Source of the DNA: Chloroflexota bacterium
GTDB lineage: Bacteria > Chloroflexota > Anaerolineae > Anaerolineales > UBA11858
DNA: 55,801 bases
Reading direction: 5' to 3'
Assembly: GCA_016865865.1 (NCBI GenBank)
Contig: VGOC01000010.1
Span: 1-55,801, forward strand
Position 1 is the stretch's first letter; every line of letters starts with the position of its first letter. The notes under the pieces were generated by a model. That model searched no databases and was not told where the DNA came from. It saw only the letters and a program-made list of their open reading frames with translations. Shown piece after piece: positions 24,700 through 33,318 of this stretch. The translations under genes and the position numbers were made by a program.

Positions 24700-25322
24700 A
24701 GGGTGACCTTTCTTTGCACTACTCGATGATGCTCAGCATGGATGATCGCTTCGATAGCGTCCACCGTTTCGTCCAGCCTATCGTCTCGATTCATGACCAC
24801 GTAATCGAACTCACCAGCGCGTTCGAGTTCTTTGCGGGCGGTGGCGATGCGTAATTTCAACTCGTCTGGTTTTTCGCTCTTACGAGCTTTGAGTCGCTCG
24901 ACGAGTTCTTCTTCGCTCTCGGTGGTCAAGAAGATCAACACCGCTTCGGGGCATAACTCACGGATGGTGGCTGCACCCTGCACATCCAGGCGCATGACCA
25001 CATCCTTGCCGCTGGCCAGGGCCTGGCGCACCTGGGATTGGGGGATGCCCTTGAAATCGTTGTAAACGAAGGCATATTCCAACAGTTCTCCATTTTCGAT
25101 CATCTCGGCGAATTCGTCTTTGGAGGAGAAGAAGTAATCTACGCCGTGGGTTTCTTCCTGGCGCGGGGGGCGGGTGGTGGCCGTGACGACGAAGTGGAAT
25201 GGCAGGCTGCGCGTTTTCATACGCTCGACAACCGTGTCCTTGCCCACACCGGAAGGGCCGGAGATTACGATCAGCAGCGGCTCTGTTTTGTGTTCCTGGA
25301 ATTTATCTACATCATGGCTCAT
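24696..25322 (-). CDS. gmk: Guanylate kinase
   Basis: 208 residues. P-loop GPSGVGKD (22-29), the GMP-binding T-T-R-P-P-R-x-x-E-x-x-G-x-D-Y-F-F segment, and the R-L-x-x-R lid-region pattern. It phosphorylates GMP to GDP. ATG at 25322 with GGAG upstream is preferred over the ATG at 25334. The stop overlaps the rhomboid start. Confidence 0.95.
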   Translation of the reverse strand: MSHDVDKFQEHKTEPLLIVISGPSGVGKDTVVERMKTRSLPFHFVVTATTRPPRQEETHGVDYFFSSKDEFAEMIENGELLEYAFVYNDFKGIPQSQVRQALASGKDVVMRLDVQGAATIRELCPEAVLIFLTTESEEELVERLKARKSEKPDELKLRIATARKELERAGEFDYVVMNRDDRLDETVDAIEAIIHAEHHRVVQRKVTL

Positions 25323-25378
25323 GGCGATCTCCAAACGCCCGGATTATAATATGGATGACAAATTCGTTGGAGGTTTTT

Positions 25379-25783
25379 ATGCCGGCATATGAATATCGCT
25401 GTTTGGATTGTAAGCGACGTTTCGAAATTTTCCTATCCTATGAGGAATATGGCCAGCGGGAGATTTTTTGCTCGCATTGTGATAGCGCAAATGTGCAAAG
25501 GCGCCTGAGCCGTATCCGCATTGCTAAATCCGAAGACGGCCGCCTGGATGATCTGGCATCAGATTTTTCCGATCCTGCTGCCCTGGCCGGGTTGGAGGAT
25601 GACCCGCGCGCCCTGGGGAGGATGATGCGAAAGATGAGCCGCGAGATGGGCGAGGAGATGCCCCCGGAATTCGATGAAGTTGTTGATCGGTTGGAAAAAG
25701 GCCAAAGCCCCGAAGAGATCGAAAAAGCCATCCCCGACCTGGGAGGCGATGACGGGGGCCTGGGCGATGATTTCGACCTATAG
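25379..25783 (+). CDS. FmdB-type zinc-ribbon protein
   Basis: 134 residues. The N-terminal zinc ribbon MPAYEYRCLDCKRRFEIFL...C-S-H-C has two CxxC pairs, as in FmdB-family putative regulators. The remainder is an acidic, helical region ending in a G/D-rich tail. A GGAGG site precedes ATG 25379; the longer upstream frame lies inside gmk on the other strand and is spurious. Its 3' end overlaps tmk convergently by six bases. Confidence 0.85.
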   Translation: MPAYEYRCLDCKRRFEIFLSYEEYGQREIFCSHCDSANVQRRLSRIRIAKSEDGRLDDLASDFSDPAALAGLEDDPRALGRMMRKMSREMGEEMPPEFDEVVDRLEKGQSPEEIEKAIPDLGGDDGGLGDDFDL

Positions 25784-26407
25784 TTCTTGCTTTCGCGCGC
25801 GCAAGCGTTCCAGGATGACCTTGCGGATTTCCCTCTGTACCCGCTCGGGCGGCTGCCCAGCGTTGATGGTCACCCAACGTCGAGGTTCTGCCTGGGCGAG
25901 ACGCAGGTAACCCTGGCGCACATTTTGGTGAAAAGTCAATTCGAAGATGTCCAGCCGGTTGACATCGCCGACTTTGCGGCGGCGCGCCAGGCCCAATTCG
26001 ACGTCTATATCGAGCAGCAAGGTCAAGTCGGGTTTGAGTCCACCGGTGGCGAAATTGATGATGGCGCGCAATTCGTTGATGTCGCGCCCGTAGCCATAGC
26101 CCTGGTACGCCAGTGTCGAGTCGGCGTAGCGGTCGCACAGCACCAGGCCCCCTTTTTCCAGGTGAGGGCGGATGACCTGATCTACCAGTTGAGCGCGCGA
26201 GGCCTGGAAGAGCAGGATTTCGGTGCGGGGCTGCATGGCGGCGTTTTCCTTGTTCAGCAGCACGTCACGCACCTGGTCTCCGATGGGCGTGCCGCCGGGT
26301 TCGCGGGTGGTCAGCACGTCATACCCAGCCTTTCGTAGAAAGTCTGCTAATTCGGGGAGCTGGCTGCTCTTGCCGCTGCCTTCGGGGCCTTCGAGGGTGA
26401 TAAACAT
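25778..26407 (-). CDS. tmk: Thymidylate kinase
   Basis: 209 residues. The P-loop EGPEGSGKS at the N-terminus, TTREPGGT and the D-R-Y-x-D-S-T-L-A-Y-Q-G-Y motif are all present. It phosphorylates dTMP to dTDP. The start abuts a 15-bp tandem repeat, and no Shine-Dalgarno sequence is visible in front of the ATG. Confidence 0.95.
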   Translation of the reverse strand: MFITLEGPEGSGKSSQLPELADFLRKAGYDVLTTREPGGTPIGDQVRDVLLNKENAAMQPRTEILLFQASRAQLVDQVIRPHLEKGGLVLCDRYADSTLAYQGYGYGRDINELRAIINFATGGLKPDLTLLLDIDVELGLARRRKVGDVNRLDIFELTFHQNVRQGYLRLAQAEPRRWVTINAGQPPERVQREIRKVILERLRARKQEL

Positions 26408-26412
26408 GGGTC

Positions 26413-26472
26413 ATGTGTTTCGGTGTCGGGTGTTCCGGTGTCACGTTCTCAGGTGTCAGGTGTTTCGGTGTC
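26413..26472. repeat. Four tandem 15-bp repeats upstream of tmk
   Basis: Four consecutive 15-base units sharing GGTGTC ends, consensus (minus strand) GACACCGRAACACCY. They fill most of the 96-base gap between tmk and the R3H ATPase gene. On the minus strand a frame through them reads T-P-(K/E)-(H/N)-x repeatedly, but it has no start of its own and continues into tmk out of frame. Confidence 0.8.
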
Positions 26473-26503
26473 ACGTGGCACATGACACTTGAATACTCGA
26501 CAC

Positions 26504-28096
26504 TCATTCCCGGTAAATTCGCACCCGCCGATGAGGTTCTTTACCATGCGAATAGGAGAACAGATTGGCCTGACGAGCCATCTGGTGTTGCTGCCGCCGG
26601 ATGGAGGAGGAAGCCGGGTCGAGTTCGACCCAGCGCTCGCCGTCGAGCACCGTTTCGATGGCGCGTTGAGTTCGCTGCAAAGCTTCTTCCTCGTCTTGTT
26701 GGACAGGTCGGGATGAGGCCAGGTTGAACAGGCCGCTCAGAAAACGGGTGAGCTGCGTGCGGGTATCCGAGCGCAGCACATAGATAGGGATGCCCAGATT
26801 TTCGGCTTCGACGATGGCCTGGTTGCGCTTGCGAAAATGATGCCTTAAAGTGACCACCGCCTGTGCCTGGTGCAGGTCGGTTTCGGTTTGGATGGGGACA
26901 TTGAGCTGGCGAGCTGCCTGGCGCAGCCGATTGCGGGCGACGCCATACGAATAGATGCGGATTTCTCGAAGTTGTTCTCGACGAGGGGGTTCGAGTTTGG
27001 GTCGGAAGGCTTCCTCTTCCACCTCGGCCTCTTCCCATTCATCCTGTTCGCGCCGGCGGCGCATCCCACCAGCCGGCTGGCGCATTGTTATGGCTTTGCT
27101 GGCCTTTTTTATGCTGATCTCACCATCTTCGTCGCGCGAGCGGATTTCTGGCGTATGGGGATAGCCGCGCAACAGCGCATCTACAGACTCGGCCACATCT
27201 CGATGAACGGCCAGCCGGTCGCGCGTCTGGATTTCGATGAGCACGTCGAAGGTGGGCGGCGAGCGGCGTTCGAGGACCGTCTTCTGCGTTCCGCGGCGGC
27301 GGGCTTCCTCATCGGAGAGCGTGACAGACTCGATGCCGCCGACCAGGTCGGAGAGTGTGGGATTGAGCAACAGGTTTTCCAGGGTGTTGCCGTGGGCGGT
27401 GCCGATCAACTGCACGCCGCGCTCGGCGATGGTGCGGGCGGCGATTGCTTCCAATTCGCGGCCGATCTCGTCAATGACGATCACCTCGGGGTTGTGATTC
27501 TCCACGGCCTCGATCATCACCTCGTGCTGCAATGAGGGCTTTGTCACCTGCATCCGCCGGGCGCGCCCAACTGCAGGGTGGGGCACATCCCCATCGCCAC
27601 CGATTTCGTTGGAGGTATCCACAATCACGACCCGTTTCGATTCCGCCAAAATCCGGGCCGCCTCACGCAGCATGGTGGTTTTACCAATCGCAGGACGACC
27701 CAATATCAACAGGCTTTTTCCGCTTTCGATCAGGTCTTTGATGATCTCCGTGGTTTCGTAGACCGCGCGCCCCACCCGGCAGGTCAGGCCGACGATATCT
27801 CCCTTGCGATTGCGGATGGCTGAGATTCGGTGCAGGGTGCGTTCTAACCCGGCGCGGTTATCGTCATCGAACACCCCCACTCGCGAGCCAACAAAGTCTA
27901 TATCGGCGCGAGTAACTTCCTCTTCCCGGAGCGCCACTTCGCCTTTCAGGAAACGCGCCGTGGGGACGCGTCCCAAATCCAAGACGACTTCCAGAAAGTT
28001 GTCGCTGTCGTTGGCCTGACTGATTGCCTGGGCGATATCGAGAGGCAGCACCGCCATCAGGGCGTCCAGATCATCAGTGATTTTTAGCGCTGGCAT
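26504..28096 (-). CDS. R3H-domain AAA ATPase (SpoIIIAA/ycf45-like)
   Basis: 530 residues. A SpoIIIAA-like P-loop ATPase (about 130-280) has GRPAIGKTTMLRE and Walker B EVIVIDEIG, with the R-R-M-Q-V loop. A central region carries charged linkers, and the C-terminal R3H domain (about 450-510) should bind single-stranded nucleic acid. This architecture is conserved in cyanobacteria (ycf45) and Chloroflexota; its role is not established. Its start overlaps the upstream GNAT-like gene by 23 bases. Confidence 0.85.
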   Translation of the reverse strand: MPALKITDDLDALMAVLPLDIAQAISQANDSDNFLEVVLDLGRVPTARFLKGEVALREEEVTRADIDFVGSRVGVFDDDNRAGLERTLHRISAIRNRKGDIVGLTCRVGRAVYETTEIIKDLIESGKSLLILGRPAIGKTTMLREAARILAESKRVVIVDTSNEIGGDGDVPHPAVGRARRMQVTKPSLQHEVMIEAVENHNPEVIVIDEIGRELEAIAARTIAERGVQLIGTAHGNTLENLLLNPTLSDLVGGIESVTLSDEEARRRGTQKTVLERRSPPTFDVLIEIQTRDRLAVHRDVAESVDALLRGYPHTPEIRSRDEDGEISIKKASKAITMRQPAGGMRRRREQDEWEEAEVEEEAFRPKLEPPRREQLREIRIYSYGVARNRLRQAARQLNVPIQTETDLHQAQAVVTLRHHFRKRNQAIVEAENLGIPIYVLRSDTRTQLTRFLSGLFNLASSRPVQQDEEEALQRTQRAIETVLDGERWVELDPASSSIRRQQHQMARQANLFSYSHGKEPHRRVRIYRE

Positions 28097-29048
28097 GTGA
28101 AATATGTTCTCCGCTGGAATAGGCGTTGCGGTGGGTATGCGCCAGAGGGGTTTCGGGTTGTCTCTCCAGGTTGGGCAGTTTGAAGGTCTCTCTGACTTTT
28201 TGCTGCGCCGCCATATGCTTGACCATAACCGTCTGCTCGGGGCTGGGAATCCCCCCCATATCTTCGAGAGCAGGTTCCAGGCGCGCCTGGTAGGCCCTCA
28301 CGCAAAAGTAGAGCGGGCGCGAGCGTCGGTCGGGGATGTCCTGAATCAGGTCGGCAAGCAGTTGGTCAACGTTCTCCAGATCAGGCTGGATGGTTGGTTT
28401 GACCCAGATTCCATGTCCCCCATACCTGATTTCGGCGAAGCTGATGAGTTTCGAGCCATCAGAATATACCAGGCACGGCAGGAATGTCCCGCTGGTGAGT
28501 GGTTCGATTTGGGAGATGAACTCAGGCGCCACCTGACGATAGAGCGACTGAAGGCGGGGCAGGTCTCCTAAGTGAGCTTTCTTCCATCCGTTCTGCCTGG
28601 CGGGTCTTTTGGATATGCGATCCCACTGCCAGATACGCTGACGTATATAAGACGCAAACCCGGCGCGGCGAAGGGCCTCGTATATCGAGGAGTTCGTCTC
28701 GATCTCGGCCAGCAAGTGGAAAGCGCCGCGCTGGCCGGCCTGGTAAGCGAGCTGTTCGAGCAGTTTTTGGATGCTGGGCGAGTCCAGCCCCTCTTTAGGC
28801 GCCAGAAAAGAGATGCGGGCGGAAGGCAACGATCCTGTGTGCAGGGTCTGGCCTATCAACGGCTGGTCGTCGCAATCTTCTTTGCACACCCAGGTGATCA
28901 GGCCGGTAGCGGGATGGAGGCCGGCAGATAGCATCCCGGGGATCAGGTCTGCGCCGCGCGTCGCCAGCAGCGCGCTGTTCAAGAAAACGCCCTGATGACG
29001 ATAGCGGTAAAGAGTCGGCAGGTCTTGCCAGCCAAAGGATCGGATCAT
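28074..29048 (-). CDS. GNAT-like acetyltransferase (two-domain)
   Basis: 324 residues. The first half has the alternating strand/helix pattern of a GNAT fold, with I-x-L-L-E-Q-L-A-Y-Q-A-G-Q-R-G-A and Y-E-A-L-R-R-A-G-F-A. The second half looks like another, degenerate GNAT unit. The substrate is not evident. It is coupled to pdxT by an ATGA overlap and overlaps the R3H gene, so it is part of one operon. Confidence 0.6.
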   Translation of the reverse strand: MIRSFGWQDLPTLYRYRHQGVFLNSALLATRGADLIPGMLSAGLHPATGLITWVCKEDCDDQPLIGQTLHTGSLPSARISFLAPKEGLDSPSIQKLLEQLAYQAGQRGAFHLLAEIETNSSIYEALRRAGFASYIRQRIWQWDRISKRPARQNGWKKAHLGDLPRLQSLYRQVAPEFISQIEPLTSGTFLPCLVYSDGSKLISFAEIRYGGHGIWVKPTIQPDLENVDQLLADLIQDIPDRRSRPLYFCVRAYQARLEPALEDMGGIPSPEQTVMVKHMAAQQKVRETFKLPNLERQPETPLAHTHRNAYSSGEHISHASAKNH

Positions 29049-29638
29049 AGGTTTCGAGTTGAGCGAGACATCTCGACGAAGTACTGGTGGAAACGATCAT
29101 CCAACGTAAGCTCGGGGTGGAATACCGTAGCCAGCCAGCAACCCTGGCGAGCGGCCACGATTCGCCCATCGGGGAGCGTCGCCAGAATTTCGGCATCTTT
29201 CTGGACGGATTCGATCAATGGTGCGCGAATGAAAATGGCATGATACGGCGTCCCGCGGGGATCTACAGCGCCCAGGGCGGGGATGTTCAGGTCTACCTCG
29301 AAGCTGTTTACCTGACGCCCGAAGGCGTTACGCGCCACGGTGATGTCCATCAATTCGAGCAAGGGCTGCTCCCGGCGGACGTCCTTAGCGAGGAAGATCG
29401 CCCCCGCGCAGGTTCCCCAGATCGCTTTTTGGCGTCCGAAGGCGCGCAGCGGTTCTAGAAGCTCGAAGTCGCTCGCCAATTTCCCGATGGTCGTCGATTC
29501 GCCGCCGGGGATGATCAGCCCATCGAGCGCTTCCAATTGGTCGGGGAGACGAACCTCGCGGGCCTCTGCGCCAACGCGCCGGAGTGCGTGGACGTGTTCG
29601 ATAAAGTCGCCCTGTAAGGCGAGGACTCCGATTTTCAT
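29045..29638 (-). CDS. pdxT: Pyridoxal 5'-phosphate synthase glutaminase subunit
   Basis: 197 residues, class I glutamine amidotransferase. Oxyanion strand PGGEST, nucleophile C77 (GTCAGA), H174 and E176 (FHPEL). PdxT releases ammonia for PdxS. It is separated from pdxS by a DUF2283/DUF4258 pair on the same strand. Confidence 0.95.
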   Translation of the reverse strand: MKIGVLALQGDFIEHVHALRRVGAEAREVRLPDQLEALDGLIIPGGESTTIGKLASDFELLEPLRAFGRQKAIWGTCAGAIFLAKDVRREQPLLELMDITVARNAFGRQVNSFEVDLNIPALGAVDPRGTPYHAIFIRAPLIESVQKDAEILATLPDGRIVAARQGCWLATVFHPELTLDDRFHQYFVEMSRSTRNL

Positions 29639-29661
29639 GGCTGGTGATTGACCGCTTGACT

Positions 29662-29868
29662 TTACACTGCTGACCCGGCAAGCTCATATACCATTTGATT
29701 CGGCTGTGTGACTCGCCGTGATGCATCAAGGATTTCAATGGAAACCATATGTCCATCGGTATCATAATCCAGAATCATACCAGGCTTTTCTTCATCGCTT
29801 TCTGCTATGGCGGCGTCTTTTAGAATTATCGTCAAAATATCTGTATAGGTGTCGTACGTTATTTTCAT
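29662..29868 (-). CDS. DUF2283 protein (putative antitoxin partner)
   Basis: 68 residues with the DUF2283 pattern Y-D-x-x-x-D-x-L-x-I, a middle G-x-I-L-D-Y-D-x-D-G and S-I-E-I-L-D-A-S. This family is usually found beside DUF4258 proteins in toxin-antitoxin-like pairs. The start overlaps the DUF4258 stop by four bases. Confidence 0.85.
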   Translation of the reverse strand: MKITYDTYTDILTIILKDAAIAESDEEKPGMILDYDTDGHMVSIEILDASRRVTQPNQMVYELAGSAV

Positions 29869-30170
29869 TCAGACCTCCAGTACTTCTGCACTTTGCTCGT
29901 TTGATGAGCAGTCACTACCTCTGGTGGATCGTGATCAACATCTACGAAAACGCGCAGCAAGTATGTTTTCAGCGGAGCACCTTTCATCAGTCGAGACTGG
30001 TAAACACAGCGGCCTGAGCGTACTTGCTCGAATTGGTCTGGATCATCTAGCACAAAGCGAACTTCATCTTCACGAATGCCGCGTCGACGCATTTCACGGA
30101 GAGCATGTTGCGTAAATATGTAGATGTAAATTGTGGGCACGGCAACTGTAATTTCATCCACGCGCACCAT
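29865..30170 (-). CDS. DUF4258 protein (putative toxin)
   Basis: 101 residues. F-T-Q-H-A-L-R-E-M-R-R-R-G-I and a following V-L-D-D-P match DUF4258, a small RelE-like/RNase-like family. A conserved histidine lies in the first helix (TQHA). It is coupled to DUF2283 by an ATGA overlap. The pair sits inside the pdxS-pdxT locus. Confidence 0.8.
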   Translation of the reverse strand: MVRVDEITVAVPTIYIYIFTQHALREMRRRGIREDEVRFVLDDPDQFEQVRSGRCVYQSRLMKGAPLKTYLLRVFVDVDHDPPEVVTAHQTSKVQKYWRSE

Positions 30171-30223
30171 CTAGTACTCTGCGAAGATTCTGATTACTGC
30201 TCATTGCCCACTGCCTCCTGAAA

Positions 30224-31111
30224 TCACCATCCTCGTTGCGCAATCAGCTCCGCCTCGGGAATGTCTGTCACCTGCCGCCCAACCATCGGTTCGCCCAGGT
30301 TGCGGCTGACCTCGGCCAGGATCGCCGGGTCGTTGAAGTGCGTGGTGGCCTTGACGATGGCGGCAGCCCGCCGGGCAGGGTCGCCCGACTTGAAGATGCC
30401 GGAGCCGACGAAGACGCCGTCTACGCCTAACTGCATCATCATGGCTGCATCGGCAGGAGTGGCGATGCCGCCGGCGGCGAAGTTGACTACCGGCAGGCGG
30501 CCCAATTCTTTGGTTTCTTTGACGATCTCATAGGGCGCGCCGATGTTCTTGGCGTACGACATCAATTCTTCGTCGGGCATGTTCTGTAAACGGCGGATTT
30601 CGCCGAGGACAGCGCGGGCATGGCGCACAGCTTCGACCACATCACCCGTGCCGGCCTCGCCTTTGGTGCGGATCATGGCCGCGCCTTCCCCTATTCGGCG
30701 CAGGGCCTCGCCCAGATTTCGGCAGCCGCACACAAAGGGGATCTTGAAGTCATGTTTGTTGATGTGATGCTCCTCGTCGGCAGGGGTGAGCACCTCGGAT
30801 TCGTCCACATAATCCACGCCCAGCGCCTCCAGGATTTGCGCCTCGACGAAGTGTCCGATGCGCACTTTAGCCATCACCGGGATGGAGACGGCGCTCATGA
30901 TCTCCTCGATCAGGCCCGGGTCGCTCATGCGGGCAACGCCGCCATAGGCGCGAATGTCCGCAGGGACGCGCTCCAACGCCATCACCGCCACGGCGCCGGC
31001 ATCTTCGGCGATGCGAGCATGGTCGGCAGTGACCACATCCATAATCACCCCGCCTTTGAGCATTTGCGCTAATCCTTTTTTGACTGCAAATGTACCAACT
31101 TGTGTTTCCAT
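30224..31111 (-). CDS. pdxS: Pyridoxal 5'-phosphate synthase lyase subunit
   Basis: 295 residues, TIM barrel. The sequence is near-canonical: GGVIMDVV, the Schiff-base lysine K82 in [13 protein letters not shown], and [15 protein letters not shown] around the second lysine. It makes PLP from ribose 5-phosphate, glyceraldehyde 3-phosphate and ammonia supplied by PdxT. GAGGAAG precedes the ATG. A family A element lies 144 bases upstream. Confidence 0.97.
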   Translation of the reverse strand: METQVGTFAVKKGLAQMLKGGVIMDVVTADHARIAEDAGAVAVMALERVPADIRAYGGVARMSDPGLIEEIMSAVSIPVMAKVRIGHFVEAQILEALGVDYVDESEVLTPADEEHHINKHDFKIPFVCGCRNLGEALRRIGEGAAMIRTKGEAGTGDVVEAVRHARAVLGEIRRLQNMPDEELMSYAKNIGAPYEIVKETKELGRLPVVNFAAGGIATPADAAMMMQLGVDGVFVGSGIFKSGDPARRAAAIVKATTHFNDPAILAEVSRNLGEPMVGRQVTDIPEAELIAQRGW

Positions 31112-31254
31112 AATTTATCTTCCTCGAAATTTCAAAACAAACCTCGATCATCAACGTTTTTCTGCGAATGTCAGCGTCCGAAAAATCTTTTGTTTTTTCG
31201 CAATTATTCGCTTTTTCGATCCTAACCCGGACGAGCCGGAATTAAACCAGGAAT

Positions 31255-31371
31255 GTAACTACTCAGCCAAACGGAGAAATTCCCGAAAAAAGGGTGTGCG
31301 AAGGGGGCGTAGCCGCTTTGCGTTCGCACACCCTTTTTTCGGGCTAATCCGTTCGATGGCTGAGCAGTTAC
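31255..31371 (+). mobile_element. Family A palindromic MITE, copy 4 (117 bp, no clear TSD)
   Basis: Ends and core match copies 1 and 2 almost base for base. The flanks share only GAAT (31251-31254 and 31372-31375), so the 8-bp duplication is lost or the copy was rearranged. It lies in the 419-base gap between the spoVS-like and pdxS genes; the rest of the gap (31372-31530) shows no gene. Confidence 0.85.
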
Positions 31372-31530
31372 GAATTTCATTTCTAACGGACTAATTCAGT
31401 GAAGCGTTGATAACAACAATTCAGGGAGATTCTACCATGTTGCCATATCCCCCGCAATTCTTGGGAGGCGTTTCTCGCGCGCAAAAACCCCCGTAGCACA
31501 GGATATCAAACTGCCTGGAAGATCGGGGCG

Positions 31531-31821
31531 TTAGTGGGGCTCGACAGTGAAGCGGATTGCGGTGCGTACTTTGTCGTCTATTTCTACGTCAACAAAGTAG
31601 GGAATGCACACGATGTTGAAGCCGTCTTCCGCAAGGTATCCTTTGGCGAGTGCGAGAGCTTTGACGGCCTGATTTACTGCGCTAGCCCCAATTGCCTGTA
31701 CTTCAGCGCGCCGGTGTTCCCGAAAGACACCTGCAATCGCGCCGGCCACAGCAGATGTGCGTGAGTTCGCTGCGACCTTGATCGTATCGATGTGACCAGT
31801 ATCATTGTTCACTGTTTCCAT
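31531..31821 (-). CDS. Stage V sporulation protein S (SpoVS) family protein
   Basis: 96 residues. The core I-K-V-A-A-x-S-R-T-S-A-V-A-G-A-I-A-G and V-Q-A-I-G-A-S-A-V-N-Q-A-V-K-A are typical SpoVS, an Alba-like nucleic-acid-binding fold. In non-sporulating bacteria it is widespread with an undefined regulatory role. AAAGGAAG precedes the ATG. A TATACAAT stretch upstream may be its promoter. Confidence 0.9.
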   Translation of the reverse strand: METVNNDTGHIDTIKVAANSRTSAVAGAIAGVFREHRRAEVQAIGASAVNQAVKALALAKGYLAEDGFNIVCIPYFVDVEIDDKVRTAIRFTVEPH

Positions 31822-31916
31822 TTTGCTTCCTTTGTTCTGCTGTGATTAGGTCACTTACGTTTATTGTATAGTATTTTCGATACGGAATCAAGCAGGTTTT
31901 CTATCTTTTGTCGTAG

Positions 31917-32144
31917 TCAAGAGGAGGCGACATGCTGCCCTAAGGGACGTTCTGGTCGTTTCCTGATCCTCAGTCTGGTCAGGATGCCCAAACGATGAAC
32001 TGAGGCAGTGGCAGCCAGGTATTGCCGACCACCACAATGGGCGCGGCGAAGATTAGGCCGATTTTGGTTGAGGAGCTCTCTGAGGCGAGAGGGGGTGTTT
32101 GGATCATTTATTAGGTTTCCGTAAAGTAAGGTTAATATTTCCAA
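31917..32144 (-). other. Doubtful open frame in an otherwise gene-free gap
   Basis: Between 31822 and 32229 the only frame of note is this 75-codon one. Its first 18 residues and the rest differ in character (the latter is Arg-rich, N-R-P-N-L-R-R-A-H-C-G-G-R-Q-Y-L), suggesting a fragment of an older gene, perhaps of a transposase, joined to unrelated sequence. I do not call it a gene. Confidence 0.2.
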
Positions 32145-32229
32145 GCTGTCGCCTTCAAGTGTACCTGGGAAAACAGCGAAAAGCTGTTCAATCTATACTT
32201 ATGAGATTTCGTAAGGGCACCAAACAAAA

Positions 32230-32520
32230 TCATATCATTATTTCGATGATATACTTGAACACTCGTATTGCTAATAAGGCAAGCCCTATTAGAACTATGA
32301 GCCAGAAAGTCCAACTAATAGAAGCCTTTTGACTTTTCCAATAGATACTAGATGGTGTCATACTAGATTGGGATGCATCTGGGAATGTATCCAATGGGCG
32401 ATTTTTTTGCCCCATTTTCATTCGTGAGTCTCGAAGCTTTAGAGAAATAAAACCAACCAAGAAGGCGACGATTAATCCGAAAATCGTGCCGGAGCAAAAG
32501 AGTAAGTCTTTATCTCCCAT
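32230..32520 (-). CDS. Small membrane protein with two helices
   Basis: 96 residues. Hydrophobic helices at about 8-28 and 70-92 flank a polar loop. No family was recognised. It is A+T-rich, like the divergent gene that starts 62 bases away and shares its promoter region. A transferred origin is plausible. Confidence 0.5.
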   Translation of the reverse strand: MGDKDLLFCSGTIFGLIVAFLVGFISLKLRDSRMKMGQKNRPLDTFPDASQSSMTPSSIYWKSQKASISWTFWLIVLIGLALLAIRVFKYIIEIMI

Positions 32521-32533
32521 TTATCTTTTCTCC

Positions 32534-32575
32534 TTGACTAAAAATTTGAGCGTAGTATAATCAGAACATATGTTC
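32534..32575 (+). promoter_or_regulatory. Consensus promoter followed by a LexA-type palindrome
   Basis: TTGACT (32534-32539), 16 bases, TATAAT (32556-32561), then GAACATATGTTC (32564-32575), inside the perfect palindrome AGAACATATGTTCT. The box covers the predicted transcription start. It matches GAACRNRYGTTC, as does the box at 20524. Confidence 0.6.
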
Positions 32576-32582
32576 TTACCGG

Positions 32583-32981
32583 ATGTGGATGATGTTTGAT
32601 TTGATATTGAATATTGCTTGTGCACTTGATTGGCTTACACCAATTATCGCTTTCCTACAAGATTTGATGTATGGTCCAATAAGTGATTTTGGAATAATGG
32701 CAAATGTTGTTTGGGGCAGAAATGAAATTAAAAAATTATTAGCTGAACATGGTGTTCGTGTTTGGGGCGTAATGTATAATTTTGAAGGGGATATATTACT
32801 ATTTACCGTGGAGGAATACCAAACAAATAGAGTATATAATATACTCCGAAGAGAAGGTCTACCAATCGTTTATTCTCCAACGATAATCCACACGCCATAT
32901 AATCAACATTTCCCGATTGATGCCGAATTATATGAGAGATACGAAGGTGGTTATTCTTACATCGATAACTGGGAGTCGTAG
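32583..32981 (+). CDS. Hypothetical membrane-associated protein with a LexA-type promoter
   Basis: 132 residues. A hydrophobic N-terminus (about 5-40) is followed by a polar domain with W-G-R-N-E-I-K-K-L-L and tyrosine-rich C-terminal stretches. No family was recognised. ATG codons at 32583, 32589 and 32592 compete; GGATGTGG favours the later ones. The SOS-like operator upstream suggests damage induction. A+T-rich. Confidence 0.55.
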   Translation: MWMMFDLILNIACALDWLTPIIAFLQDLMYGPISDFGIMANVVWGRNEIKKLLAEHGVRVWGVMYNFEGDILLFTVEEYQTNRVYNILRREGLPIVYSPTIIHTPYNQHFPIDAELYERYEGGYSYIDNWES

Positions 32982-33066
32982 GCGAGCATGTTTACCAAAC
33001 TTAACACTTCTGGCCCAACTATAATGTATTATAGCACGTAAAAACACAAAACTCTCCACATTTTTA

Positions 33067-33228
33067 GTAACAACTCAGGCATCCCTCGCCCTGGATTGAA
33101 ATCCTGGGCTGGAAAGCAAAGTCCGTTCAAACGGACTGGTAAATCAGCGTATTTCCAGTCGGATTTTATCCGACTTCGTTTCTCAGCCTGGGAATTCATT
33201 CTCAGGCGTCGGTTGGCTGAGTAGTAAC
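33067..33228. repeat. Larger diverged palindromic element with family A-like ends (162 bp)
   Basis: Ends GTAACAACTCAGGC and (inverted) GTTACTACTCAGCC resemble family A termini. The two halves are imperfect inverted copies of each other for about 75 bases, meeting around ACGGACTGG/CCAGTCGG. The interior is unrelated to the family A core. No target duplication was found. It fills much of the 337-base gap 32982-33318. Confidence 0.65.
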
Positions 33229-33318
33229 GTTGGAATATCGAATTCCCCCCCTTTCAGACTAAATTTAGGGTACACTTGATATTGCAGAAGCTTCATCAAC
33301 AACCCCAGGAGGTAAGGC

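Noticed and set aside
31531-31821. Evidence for endospore formation from the SpoVS-like and SpoIIIAA-like genes
   Set aside because: Both families are widespread in non-sporulating lineages, including Chloroflexota.
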